Positions 12,872-24,344 of a DNA stretch of 64,000 nucleotides are shown here, piece by piece (the first letter of the stretch is position 1; every line of letters starts with the position of its first letter). This stretch comes from Buxus sempervirens. Taxonomy: Eukaryota > Streptophyta > Magnoliopsida > Buxales > Buxaceae. Under the pieces are notes generated by a model, which saw nothing but the letters and a program-made list of their open reading frames with translations, had not been told where the DNA came from and did no database searches. Made by a program: the position numbers and the translations under genes. The stretch spans positions 32,158,213 to 32,222,212 of the forward strand of contig OX387185.1 of assembly GCA_947561395.2 (NCBI GenBank). The letters run 5' to 3'.

Positions 12872-13825
12872 TCAGTAGCAGGTGCCTGGCACTGCAACAC
12901 ACGGTCCAGGTACATGGTATCTGCCGCAACTGGCACATGCCTTCGGAACTGCTCTATACTGTCCTCCTGCAGGCTCTGCCCTAGTCCAGTCTTTGGGTCT
13001 CTTGTTCCCACTAAGGAAACCTCTCTGATCTGCCGGCCTCATAGACGGCCTAGCTCTGCTCTGGCTCGCTCTAGCCTCCAAGTCACTCTCAGCTGTAGTG
13101 GCTCTACGCATCACGTCCTTCAGTTCGGTGCACAAGAGTACTGTCAGCATACTCCTAATCTCAGGCTTTAGACCCCGCTCAAAATGTGAAGTCAACCTCC
13201 TCTCATCCTGTGTCATATGAGGTGCAAATCGGGACAACGCTGCAAATCTAGCCTCGTACTGAGCCACTGTCTGACCTCCCTGAGTAATCTCCATAAATTC
13301 CCGCTCCTTCTTGAGCCGGACTTCCTCAGAAAAATACTGGTCATAGAAGACCTCTCGGAATCTATCCCAAGTCATGTACGTAGCCTGTGGATCCTGCCTC
13401 TTCCTGGCTGTCCACCAGTGCACTGCCTCTCCCTCAAACAAGAATGCTGCCAAACGCACTCTCCGGTCCATAGGGCATCCCATAGCCTCAAAAATCCACT
13501 CGACTCGCATCAGCCATCTCTCAGCCTCCATAGGATCTGGTCGTCCACTGAAGATAGGTGGATCCAATTTCCTGAATTGCTCAAGATCCTTGGCCGTATG
13601 TATGGTCTGCTCATGTATAGGCTCCTCTCCGTGACCATTGCCACCATTCCCGCTATTGCCATGCTGGCTCAGTCTCTCCTCTCTCTCCTTGGCAAGAAGC
13701 TCTGCCAATGTGCCAACAACAGTCCATATATCACCCCCTGGAGGTGGTGGAGGTAGTGGAACATCCTGCTGCTCCTCCTCAATAGGATCAACTCTAGCAC
13801 GTCTTCCCCTACCAGCCATCTGCAA
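12872..13825 (-). pseudogene. gag of the Tekay-like chromovirus, ending at a premature TGA in the zinc knuckle
   Basis: This is a retrotransposon Gag: a short basic N-terminus (MAGRGRRARVDP, from the likely start at 13819), a Pro-rich stretch, then the capsid-like Retrotrans_gag region with WWTARKRQDP and FSGRPDPMEAERW between residues 90 and 240. The C-terminus enters a CCHC-like cysteine/histidine region. At 12872-12874 a TGA interrupts a second CX2C...GHX4C knuckle, and the same frame continues open into the protease ORF. The ATG lies only about 105 bp from the PBS. A single C-to-T or G-to-A change would explain the stop. Confidence 0.92.
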
Positions 13826-13923
13826 AATACAATTTCACTTGTTAGAATCCAATAATTCTAGGGGTTCTATCTAGCGTACTCACAATCCCATTCCCCTAAA
13901 GCTGGCTAATCTAAGGTTAGGAC

Positions 13924-13939
13924 CATTGCTTTGATACCA
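13924..13939 (-). other. Primer binding site, initiator tRNA-Met type
   Basis: On the minus strand TGGTATCAAAGCAATGG begins four bases inside the 5' LTR end. It matches the usual plant iMet primer-binding site (TGGTATCAGAGC) with one difference. This is the expected primer for Tekay/Del-like and many other plant elements. Confidence 0.85.
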
Positions 13940-13943
13940 TCTC

Positions 13944-16299
13944 TGTAACGCCCCGAACCGGGGTCAGTGCAACCGGCACCCGACCCGAACCCGGTTCGCT
14001 ACTGTAACAACCCGAATTTAGTTCAACAACCAAATCCGAGGTGTTACTGGCCCATATCAATTACAACATCAATAACATACCAGACCAAAGAAGTAAATCC
14101 AATCCATATATTAAACTATCAGAGTGCGGAAACAAGTATGTGCGGAAGTGTAGATCAAAATCCTCAAATAAGCATAAAGCTTGACCATCAGTTAGTAATA
14201 TCAAAGTCTGGTAGAATGAACTGGTTACTAACTCTCTCTTGTCTCTCTCATACATCAAATCCAATAAATGATAATAACCAATTAAAAATGCTAAGTCTAT
14301 AACATCAATCCACCTCAGACAAGGTCTGGATAATAATAATCCTCCGGCGAATACTTGGCTATCTCTCCCTGGAAGTCTAAGAGATCCCCCTCTCGCGTAT
14401 CAGCTGAAAAAAAATGAAATAGAAGTTGGGTGAGATACGAATATCTCAGTAGGTAACACATGCATGATTAAACAGTTAATATAAGCAAAGTAGCATTTCA
14501 TGCACGATTAAGCAATATCGATAAATCAGGCTCTCATAATCATTTATACCATTCATGAACACAAAACAGTTTGATAACAGTTCTAGAAATGATTTTCAGC
14601 AAGTTTTAATATAAGAACTCAATAGCCAAATCAATAGCATAATCCAGGTATTGCCAGGATGTACTAAGCAGTCACATCCAACCAATATCCCAATCACATG
14701 CATCCCGCACGTGCACAATAGTAATCATATCAAGTGTTATGTTTTCAGTGTCATTGTAGGACTCACAAAGTTAGATAAACCTTTTGAGATGATTCTCAAC
14801 CAATTGCTATACCACCGTGCGACTTAGGAGCAATGCTACTAATGATACTCAAGCCCCATGCAGCGCAGCTTAGACAAGAGCCGTAGTCACCGACTTATTG
14901 CACACGTACCCATCAAAGTTGGCATGTACCACCAGCATGCAGCACCAGAATCAATACATGGAGGTGGTTGCTTATCCACATGTACAGGGAATCACCAGCG
15001 GCTCACCGGGGTGTCCCTCCAGACATAAGACCTTCCCAAACAAACTAACTTGCAAAGGAAGCGCATCGCATATAGGAGTAACTCAACCCAAATGACATAT
15101 CCCTCAGCTATCTAGCTACGACTATGGATCCATAACCAGCTATGCCCACTAGACTCCAAAATTCCCTAAAGTACCATATTTCTATAAGGGTTGGCGCCTA
15201 GCGGCATATAATGGTTATATCTGTACATTCACTTCATTATTCCGTCATTCGGATTCTGAATTCTCTTTATAATGTCTTATGATTTATAATATCATTTAGA
15301 AGTGTTTAGATAATCAAATGGTAGTTAGGCTTTTCCAAAAATCACATTTCTTATATACCTTCAAAACTTGGCAACTAATGTCCTAAATATCTCCCTAATT
15401 TGTTTTTCTGTAAAACAGGGATTTAGGTAGTTTATTTTGGTCTTAAAGTACCTTAATTAATCATTAAAATTGTCTAAAAATGGTTTAGAATTGATTTAGG
15501 TTCGAAATTATGAAAAATTGGAAATTCTGCTGAGAGCGCCTGGGATCGCTCAGGATCGCTCCGGGCGGTCATCAGTCGGCGGTAGTGCAATTTCGAGCGC
15601 CCACGGTCCGTCGTCCCGCGGTCCACGGCGTCCTCAAAACTTTAACCAGCGCCTAAGATCGCCGATGAGCGCCTCGTACAGTCGAGGTCGGCGGTCTCAC
15701 CAAATCGAACAGAAACAGTTCTAAATCACGATTTTTCTCGTCTAAACTCATTCTAATGTATTTATAACATGCTTAGCTAACTAAATACAACTTTACATAT
15801 CATAGAAACATGCGTTTGCGATTAAACAGAAATAAATCCGAATTTAAAACCAAAACGGTGTCACCTACCTCTTGAACGAAGGTTCCTCTTCCTCACTTCT
15901 CTCAACCACGCTTCTCTATCACCCAGCAACACTCTGGAAGATGAAGAACTCCAAAAACCCAAGCTTTTCTTCTTCCCCTTCTTCTTCTTCTCCTTCGGTC
16001 GCTTGTCGCTTGCAGCCGATGAATACGAGCGAGAATACACGCGTATAAATTTAGGTTATTAAACTAATACTTATACTCACTTATCCCATGTGTCTCACCT
16101 ATACCAAATTCCATACACATGCCCAATCAGAATACATACCTTGATATCTCATGATCGGACGGTCAGATCTGCGTCTAATTCTGGATCTCCGCTAAGTTGA
16201 TCACCCCCTACAATATTAAAATGTTTCTATCAATCATAACTCTGGGTAATATTATTTACTAATTTAATTTATTATTTAAGGGAAATTCGGGGTTTTACA
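13944..16299 (-). repeat. 5' LTR of the Tekay-like chromovirus
   Basis: The LTR is 2356 bp, the same length as its partner at 6793-9148. Visible differences are single substitutions, several of them clustered in the CpG-rich block and at about 16015-16035. It provides the promoter for the minus-strand element. The right flank ATAAA at 16300-16304 is the TSD. Confidence 0.95.
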
Positions 16300-16304
16300 A
16301 TAAA

Positions 16305-16675
16305 CAACATCCACTGTGTTTTATGTGCATGTGTACGCATGCGTGTTATGCATGTGCATGTGCTATGTGCTTGTGTGCACATGGGGGCCCACTAGCAGGT
16401 GTGGGCCTGGTTTCCATGCTCATGTGCATGCATGTGTGCTATGCATGTATGGGTGTGGATGTGTATGTGTGCATATGTGTCATGCGTGTGTGCATGCGTA
16501 CATGCCTAAAGTGAGTCAACTTGGTCCAATTCAAATCCGACCGGGTTGGGTCAGTCCCCAGTGGAGTCGCTAAGCTGTGCACGCATCCCTTTGGGTGTAT
16601 CACTTTTTTTGACTTGTTTTGGTTTTGTTCGGGTTTTTTTTTTTTTTTTTTTTTTTGAGATGTGGGGTTCGCTTA
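16305..16675. repeat. Host remnant with TG/CA-rich low-complexity tract
   Basis: This continues the host DNA of 6445-6792. Positions 16316-16505 are dominated by TGTG/CATG repeats. A run of about 23 T follows at about 16634-16656. Open frames rich in Cys, Met and Val are translations of the repeat. The host resumes at 49571, because GCTTA at 16671-16675 is duplicated at 49566-49570. The rejoined text around GGAGTCGCCACT resembles LTR ends of old Tat/Ogre-like elements, but I could not delimit one. Confidence 0.6.
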
Positions 16676-18539
16676 AGTAAAATCTTGAATTTTAATAAGA
16701 AATTGAAATTCTGATTATAATAAGTTAAGTGATAATGTTGCAGGAAATGTATAATGACAAGGAAAAATTGAGGTTTCAGATTTACAAAAGTTGGAAATAA
16801 GAGGTAATTAGTTGGTAAATTTTCTTAGCTAAATTTTAGTTGATTTGGTGATGTGGCAAACATGTAAAACTAGTGGTTTTAAAAAGTGTTCATGCAGGTA
16901 GTAATGGTGGTGTGGCGTTGCAACAGATCAGGACTATTTGAAACACTTGAGTTGGGCGGCAACTATATATAGCTGCCAATTTTCTATTAGAAGGTTTAGT
17001 TGCTGGATCGAGAACTCTAGAGCATCTGAGAAGGAAGGGAGAGAGATCTAGGGTTTGTAGGAGAAGAAGGAGAGTAGAAGAAAGGATTGGAGGAGCAATT
17101 CGTCAAATCTGAAGATCAGCCTCAAAGAGAGAGAATTCGGTTGCTGATTTGTGATCGGAGTGGCAGAATTTCCTGGTTCCAGAGAGAAATCAGGTTAGTT
17201 GCATTGTAATCTATATTTTCGTTAGAATTAAGAGATAATAGAGTTAGGAATCAGATTTGGAAGAAGTGTTAGTGTTTTAAATGATTTACTGCAGAAACTG
17301 CGTAAGGTGATCAGGTGACCCATTGTTTGAGCTAAGTTCTGAAATTCAGAAAAGGATTGTGTTCAAATTCTACTTTAGAGGTAAGTAGCAACCTTAAAAC
17401 CTTGATTTGCTGCTTTGATTTCGTCTGATTTAAACTTGATCGTGATTTAGAAGGAAAAGCTCTGTTTCATATGTATATTGATGAATAATTTTGTAAATCC
17501 CCGAATTTTTTATTAATGAATTTGGAATTTATTTTAGTAATATTAATTATTATTAGTGGTGTAAATATCAGGAAATGCAAAGCAAGGTTGTTTTGAGAAT
17601 TTTCGGAGATTAATTGAAGAGAGATATTATTTAAGGTAAGTGGATGTATAATTATAGTCTAAATATATTCATGATATTATGATTAAATTAATTAAATTTA
17701 ATCTATGGTGCTAGTGTAAACATCTTGGTAGGGTGGCAAGTAACCGATCATGTGTTTAAAGAGGTTGAATAGGTAGGAAAGTAGGTGGGCAAGCATGCGG
17801 CGGATCATGAACGGTTAAATGGTTCGAGCACCAACGACCAACCTATAAATAGGTTGCGGCTTGTCTGAGAATTGTTTTGGCCAAATTGAACTGAAGGAGC
17901 TCACTGTATCAGAGGTTGAATCAGATCGTTTGAGGAGAGAAGGAGCAGAATTTTGGAATTGTTGATTCTGAATTGGAGGTTGCAGGAGACTTGATCGGAG
18001 ATAACTGGAGGTTGTCAGTGAATTATGCGACTGAACTGCTATGAAGAACTCATCTAGATTAGTGGCAGATTAGAGAATTCACTGGTGAGTGTGAATTCAA
18101 TCTCAATTTCGTGATTAGATATGTGAGAAATTAGAGTTGGATCAGATCTAATCAGATCCGGTAAAATCTGTCGAAAACAGCGAATAATCGAAGTGGATTT
18201 TGGAGATTCAAAGTTCTGAGATTTATGCATCCGAGATTTTATTGGTTGAAGCATTCCTGAAGTAAGTAGCACTCATTTTTTTGGATTTGCAAATGTATTT
18301 TGGAAATTAATCATTGCATATTCTGTTTGGAAATGAATCTTAACGACTGCATGTATATATGCGCAATTCTCTGAATTTCTGGAATGATCGATGTTCAATT
18401 TAAATCCGATTATGGTTGATCATGTCTCTAGAAGATTGAAGAGGAGAATTAAAGTGTTGTTAGTATCAAATTCTAGTTCAGAGATGTCAAAATTTGAAGT
18501 TGTAGAGAGGTGTTGACAGTCGGAGCTCTGAGCGTGAGT

Positions 18540-18672
18540 GGTCGCTCAGGTAGTTGCTTACGCGACTGTGTAAATTTCATGAAGTTGCCCAGGTGACCAA
18601 GGTAGGTCATCTAGGCGACCAGCCAAATTGTGAAGGTCGCCCAGGCAACCAGGTTAGGTCGCCTAGGCGACC
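18540..18672. repeat. GC-rich block of 16-nt palindromes in the solo LTR
   Basis: Four related 16-nt dyads start at 18583, 18605, 18635 and 18657. The last, GGTCGCCTAGGCGACC, is a perfect palindrome. Spacing is 22, 30 and 22 bp, so a pair of dyads repeats every 52 bp. A looser copy starts at 18540. The block is GC-rich in an AT-rich LTR. Its role is unknown; clustered protein-binding sites or hairpins are possible. Confidence 0.7.
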
Positions 18673-19335
18673 AGCTTGTTTATTCTTAGCCTTGTGCAGC
18701 TAATATCATGGAGTTAAAATTTTCAGATTCTAACCCCTAAAGCTCATTCCATGAGATCTAAATAATTGTTAGAAATACTCTGTAGAAATCCCTAGCCGAA
18801 TATTGCATACAAGTATAATTGTAGAGAAATTTAAGTGATTATGAGGTGAATGACAATGGATGAGATGAATAATCTAGGAGCTGTTTTCTGATTTTGTACT
18901 TAACCGAATTCTTCTATTCTAGTTTTGGTTTCCGTGTGGTGTGTTTAACTTTTGAAAACCACAAAATTGAATATTAGTGTGTTTTGGGTCTGAGTTTGCC
19001 TATTTTAGAAAATTGGAACTGATTTGAATAAAAGTGATTTAATGGGTGAGTTGATATGCTTATTTTTCTGTTCTTGGGAAATTATATTGAGGAAGTATTT
19101 TAAGAGCTCCATGATGGAGTGAACTGGTCCTGAGTGACCCATGATATCTACTCAGAGTATGTTGGAATATATGTGATGGATTACATGTTGGATTGCACCT
19201 CGGTTTGGTTGCAATGGTTTTGTGTCGCTTGCTAGTTTAGCTTGTCTTGGATCCATGACTAAGCTTAGAAATGTGATATGTTGACTTTATTGCTGTAATT
19301 GCATGGCCATGAGTGTTGCCACAACCGATGTAGAG

Positions 19336-19696
19336 CAACCCGAAACCCAGAGCAGGCTAGGTTGTCAATGCCAAAACCCGGAGTAGGCCGGCATTGGGTG
19401 ACGAAACCCTGAGTAGGTCGTCATTTCAGAGTGTCGGGACTATGTATTAGACCGGACTATGTACATGGAGGTGTGGATGTCGCTCTAGCATGCTAAATTA
19501 CCAAATTTAAGTGAACTACATGACATTGGCCTATATGTTTTATTGGTATTTGTATTTCCACCACCAGTGTAGAGTAGCACCGAAATTATGAGTAGTTTGG
19601 TGTTGCCAATGCCGAAACCCGGAGTAGACCGGCATTGGATGACGAAACTTGGAGTAGGTCGTCATTTCAATATCCAAACCTTGAGTGGCAGGATAT
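19336..19696. repeat. Array of hairpins with variable stems and a constant loop
   Basis: At least seven inverted repeats share the loop core AAACCcgGAGTAGG but have different, self-complementary stems. They are CAACC/GGTTG (19336-19364), CAATGCC/GGCATTG (19366-19396), TGACGA/TCGTCA (19399-19423), CACC/GGTG (19578-19602), CCAATGCC/GGCATTGG (19606-19638), ATGACGA/TCGTCAT (19639-19665) and ATATCC/GGATAT (19670-19696). The first three and the next three correspond, so a cassette was duplicated. Stems changed while staying paired. Confidence 0.75.
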
Positions 19697-20133
19697 ACAA
19701 TGGAGGAGTGGACTTGATCATGATGTGGCTTTATCGATGTTGACGCTTGTTTTGATTTGAGTTCTATCTTCTGTGTTGTTTTGGAAATTTGGTTTCATCG
19801 ACACGTGGTTACGTGGTTATATTGGGTTTCATGATTATTCGCGTGATTTCATATTAATGCTATGGATTTGACTTATATTATGGATTACATGAGTTATATT
19901 ATATTTGATTGCTGAATTATTGTGGGATTATTCAGATTAATCTCGTTATCGCTACTGTTACATGTTTTATATTCGATCCATGTTTTATAACTATGAAAAA
20001 TGTATTTTGAGTATGCATGTGCTACTTACTGGGTGTAGACACCCAAATTGCACTATCAAAATGATCAATAATCACCAAAAATCATTATCTCCTTGAAGGC
20101 CAGCACAGAATTTGAGAAAATGAGTTTTTTCCT

Positions 20134-20277
20134 TGTATTCGGCAACTCAGGCCGGATACAAGTGTCCTTCTTTGTATCTGATGGAATATACCGGATACAA
20201 GCTGACCTCAGTGTATCCGGCATCATAGACCGAATACATTAAGGCGCTCGTGTATCTGGCCTGATATGTCGGATACA
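20134..20277 (+). promoter_or_regulatory. Four palindromes at 39-bp spacing in the 5' LTR U3
   Basis: Copies of a 27-nt dyad, approximately TGTATCCGG-N9-CCGGATACA, start at 20134, 20173, 20212 and 20251, exactly 39 bp apart. The left half-sites have point changes here (TATTCGG, TATCTGA, TATCTGG). The array ends about 165 bp upstream of the TATA box at 20445. Clustered, helically phased dyads upstream of a promoter suggest binding sites for a dimeric protein. That is inference from layout. Confidence 0.8.
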
Positions 20278-20444
20278 CAAGTTTTGCTCAAAATTAGGGT
20301 TTTCCGAGAGCTTTTCACTTTTACCATCATATCCCTCATTAAATGAGTGGAAATCTCGGAAATGACCTTAGGGTTAAGGTTGGTGGGCTATAGACATTAT
20401 GTTGTGTCTACCATTCTCACCAACCCCTAACCCTAGCCTTTGCC

Positions 20445-20452
20445 TATAAATA
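20445..20452 (+). promoter_or_regulatory. TATA box of the 5' LTR
   Basis: TATAAATA lies in a CC-flanked context (GCCTATAAATAGGAGG). It is conserved at 40560-40567 in the 3' LTR and, on the minus strand, at 48955-48962 in the related solo LTR. It is the likely start of genomic transcripts. Confidence 0.75.
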
Positions 20453-22381
20453 GGAGGATCCTCCTTAAGCAAATGGCCATTAACTCTTGCCTTGAATTCT
20501 TGCCAAGAATCTCTGCCAAGAAGAGCTCCGAGTGAAGAGGGAAACCGCTGCGGAAGTGCTTCCAGAACCCAGGTAAGCCTCAAACTTTTCTTTTATTTTC
20601 TGTTTTTACATTTCTAGATCTAGATCTCTTCTTCTACCTTTCTGTAGAATAAGGCCTTTTTGTGTGTATGAAAATCCTTTCCCGGCTCAAAGTATCTCAA
20701 GACTCCCCCTAGCCATAAAACGTGAAGGCGGGATCTAGGAGAAACGAGACTGGGGATTGACCCTAGCACTAGAACCTATTTAGAATAAAGCCTTTTGAAT
20801 CTTTGAAGCCCGTTTCATATTCAAAGTACCCCAAGATTATCTTGAAGAACCGTGTTTAACGGGGAGAGAGAACTAAGGGAAACGACAATAGAACGGAACC
20901 CTAGGTTGTTTTTAGAAGCCTATTTTGAATGAATATGAATGCATGATATGTTGTTATATTGTTCTTGAATGATTTCCATTTACACATACATTGCACCCGT
21001 TTTGGCGGAATAGGCTCATATTTCGAGTTTATTGCATTTATTGTGATAAATCTGAAATAAATGGCCTCAATCAATTCTAGAATGTTTTGAAATGATTTTT
21101 AAAGGTTTTGTATTCATCTTGCACGAATTGCACACACGTTGTCACAGTTTTGAATTGTTTTTCTCCAAAAAGGGCTTAACTTGACAGAAACTGTACCCCG
21201 ACTTCAGACACTCATAACTTCATCGTCCAGATGAATTTTGGAGTGATTCTAGAACCATGGGAAAGGTGAGGCTGTCTAGTTTATGTTCACCAAATTTCAT
21301 TAATTTCTATCTAGCGGATTGTTCACACCTCTCTGTCGAAGTTGGTTGGACAGTTCAGGTTTAAATACGGAACTTTTCACCTCGACTGAGCACCATGTGT
21401 TCGTTTTAAATCCGATTCGAGTGATTTTTGTTTCTGGGAACTCCTTTATGAGTCTATTTTCAAATCCAGTTGGTTTCATAATTTTTTTGACTCCATTTGT
21501 ATTATTGGTAACAGATTTACTCAGAACTGCTCAATGGCACTTTTCTGGGTAAATCTGTGATCTTCGGGGCCTGTTCGAGAGACCACCCAAGGCACATCCG
21601 AATGAATTTTTGTATGAGACTAGTTTTATTTGAAATATGGCCATACAGACTTCAATCACACCAAATTTCATGGATTTTAATGTAGCGGATGTTTCTGGGT
21701 GATTTTCCAAACTTGCCTACTTGCTACTTTTAATTTTCTCCAACAGCAACTTTAAAGGAGCATAACTCCTAGGATTTCAACCAGATTTAATTGAAATTTT
21801 GCATGAGTCTCTTATTTTCCATGATCTTTCAAATGGATTTGGTTTGATTCAATTTAAAATTGATTTTGAATGATTTCAAGACAAATGGCATTATTTTTCA
21901 CCGAATTTTCCGGATTTAACTCAACTTGGTTTTGTGCAACTTTTACTTTGGATTTCCATTTTTGTTGATATTCTAGAAATGATATTGACATAAAAGAGGA
22001 TCTGAAATTCATTTGGATCTTCATGTGGAGATATCATATATTTGGCCTTTTTCAAGGTTTTTGATAATTTTTAGATAGCTTTCTTATTTCTTTTTTTGCA
22101 TGAACAAACACTTGGCAACCACCTTGTGTGGATGAATGGGGGTGCCTAACACATTCCCCCGTTCATAATCTAATCCCCTTACCCATCTCTGGATTTGATT
22201 TTCAAGTAGGGTTATTTTTACCCTAGAATTTGTCTTTTAGCTATTTTTGCTTATCTTTAATCTTTTGGTGTCCATTCTCACCTCAAAATTCTGAATGGTG
22301 GCGACTCTCCCACATTTTGCGTTGAGCCCGTGTGTTGACGGAGGGGAAATCATCCCGGTGATTTTTCCCATGTCTCACAAC

Positions 22382-22400
22382 TGGCGACTCTGCTGGGGAC
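22382..22400 (+). other. Primer binding site of the Tat-lineage element
   Basis: TGGCGACTCTGCTGGGGAC starts two bases after the LTR end. It begins with the TGG complementary to a tRNA CCA tail. Tat/Ogre elements often use tRNA-Arg. I cannot verify the tRNA identity from this window. Confidence 0.75.
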
Positions 22401-23911
22401 TTGTGGATTTAAGCCATTTTGTGTATATTCATGCTTTTTCTTTACTTTTGAATGCTTGCTATTTTGCTTACTTTATTTGTGCATATTATTGTGTTTCAAA
22501 TCAGATTGGGATGCTTTTGAAATTTATATGGATCAAGACATGTATGTGTTGCTTGATGTTGTCTAAAGGTTGATTTAAGAGAAGCCTATCTTGAAGCATG
22601 ATTTTGATGCATTTGATGATAACATGCTCTAATTTGAATTTTTAATGCCATGGGTTGAACATGAGAATTAGGAGCATGAGATCTAGGAGTTCAGAATTTT
22701 TGGGGTATTCAAACATGATTCCCATGAACAAGGCTTTCTTGTGCTTAATGTTTTTTATGCCATGCCTTTGATTTGGGGTATAGGGGGACTTGATTTGAGC
22801 ATGAAAGCAATGAGCAAAAATCTGGAAATTCAGTAGCTATTTTGGAACTTTTCAAGCATGTTCTCCCTAATTAAAACATCTATTGTATCATATTGTTAGT
22901 TGCTGAATTTTAGGCTTCAATTTGAGTAGGAACAATGCATGTTGAGCACAAAAAATGAAGAAAAAAATCTGGAAATTTTAGTGTATATGTTGGGAGATTT
23001 CAAGCATGTTTTACCTAATTGAAACACTTTTTGGACCATGTCAAGTAGTTGCTGAATTTTTAGGCTTCAATTTGGGTAGAAATGGTACACTTTGAGCATG
23101 AAAAAGAGCACGAAAATCTGGAATTTTAGGGAATGCTTTTGGGTTTCAAGCATGCTTCCATGGTTTAATTGTTGTTTGCACAAATAACATGTTTGTATAC
23201 TACTTTTTTGGGCATGTAATACTTGTGTGCATATTTAGTGGCTTTGGTTCTCTTGCTTGCTTGTATTTAGCTTCATTATATTGTCATATGTGCCTTGGCT
23301 TGAAATTGTATGCATGGCTACGAAAAATAGTGGTAAGGGGCTGGGACGTTGTGAATGTTACCTCAAATTTTAAATGCACTTGAGCACTTTAAACTATTTT
23401 CACAGCCTACCCATTACCTATAGGAAGTTGAACCCCGAATGTGTGTAGCTTGGCGCACCGAGGTCGTGACTTCGGAAAGCGAAAGTGAAAACATTTACCT
23501 TAGAATTTGAGTCAATGATGTAATGACAATGGGATCTGTGATTCGATTCCGGGCATCACTAGACTTGAGTTCTAAGTTGCCAATTAAGCCAAAACCCAAA
23601 AACCATACGCTTGAAGGTGGAGAAACACGTTTTCAGCTAAAAGTACACAATTACGTTTGGGGAATTGGGTGTAAATGTGGGAAGGCCGTTTGCATGTTTT
23701 ACAGGCCAAGGTATACTATGAATACCATATTGAAGGTAATACAAGGTGGCAAGGTAAAGCCATGTTCTTTTTATGAATTTGTGAATATTGCAAGAATGAT
23801 GTCCAAGCCCAATTTGGGGCAAGTTTTAGAGGCCAAGTTAAGGTGAACATCAAGTGGGAATGAAAATAACCTAATCTGGTAAAAAAATGAGTCAAAAAGG
23901 GCCATTTCGGC

Positions 23912-24053
23912 ATTAACCGGCAACTCAGGCCGGTTAAGAACAACTCTATTCGTATCTGGCATATAATACCAGTTACAAAGGTTTATGCGTGTATCCGGTC
24001 ATTGTTGCCGGATACAATAAGACATGGCTTTATCCGGTACTTAATGCTGGATA
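23912..24053 (+). promoter_or_regulatory. Internal copy of the 39-bp palindrome array, before gag
   Basis: Four dyads start at 23912, 23951, 23990 and 24029, again exactly 39 bp apart. The first is TTAACCGG...CCGGTTAA and keeps the CAACTCAGG loop of the first LTR unit. The others have (T)GTATC-type arms. The array therefore looks like a duplicate of the U3 array with drifted arms that still pair. Confidence 0.78.
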
Positions 24054-24344
24054 CATGCAGAAAATGTGTAAATTGGCTTTTTCAGCCCGAATTTCCAGAA
24101 TAAAATGCCTAAACACTGTGGATAATCCTTAGGCACCCCAAAGAGAATATAAAAATGTTTCAAAAATATATATATATTCTTTTAGGATTAAACCTAATTT
24201 TGAAACTCAAAGAGCAAGCTAAGGTGTCATATTTTTTGATATCAATTCAATTCAAACATGTGTCAATCAAGCTTTTGAACTAGAAAACTGAGAAGATTCA
24301 GTAAGTTTCAAAAAAAATAAATAAATAAATAAAGAAAAAAAACC

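Larger units (their letters stand above)
6793..16299 (-). mobile_element. Complete Tekay/Del-like Ty3/gypsy chromovirus with two LTRs
   Basis: This is a 9.5-kb element on the minus strand. The two LTRs (6793-9148 and 13944-16299) are each 2356 bp, start TGTAACGCCCC and end GGGGTTTTACA on the plus strand, and the element is bounded by TSD ATAAA. Order on the minus strand is 5' LTR, PBS, gag, protease, RT, RNase H, integrase with a C-terminal chromodomain-like tail, PPT, 3' LTR. By eye I count roughly 15 substitutions between the LTRs (below 1%), so insertion is recent relative to the other elements. The gag-pol frames are nevertheless broken: a TGA in gag, one frameshift between protease and RT, and one between RT and RNase H. 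The copy is therefore non-autonomous unless helped in trans. Confidence 0.95.
20034..22379 (+). repeat. 5' LTR of the Tat-lineage element
   Basis: The LTR is 2346 bp. U3 contains the 39-bp-phased palindrome array (20134-20277). A TATA box TATAAATA is at 20445-20452. Downstream are two loosely repeated blocks (about 20640-20930), each with a purine-rich segment around an AACGTGAAGG- or AACGGGGAGAG-like core, also found in the related solo LTR at 47562-49378. The LTR ends TTTTTCCCATGTCTCACA. Confidence 0.94.

Noticed and set aside
16316..16573. Cys/His/Met-rich small ORFs that might look like a metal-binding peptide
   Set aside because: Translations of TGTG/CATG low-complexity DNA; two frames are open for the same reason.
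20134..20277. CRISPR-like array
   Set aside because: Repeats are palindromes with 12-bp similar linkers in a plant LTR. There are no unique spacers and no cas genes.
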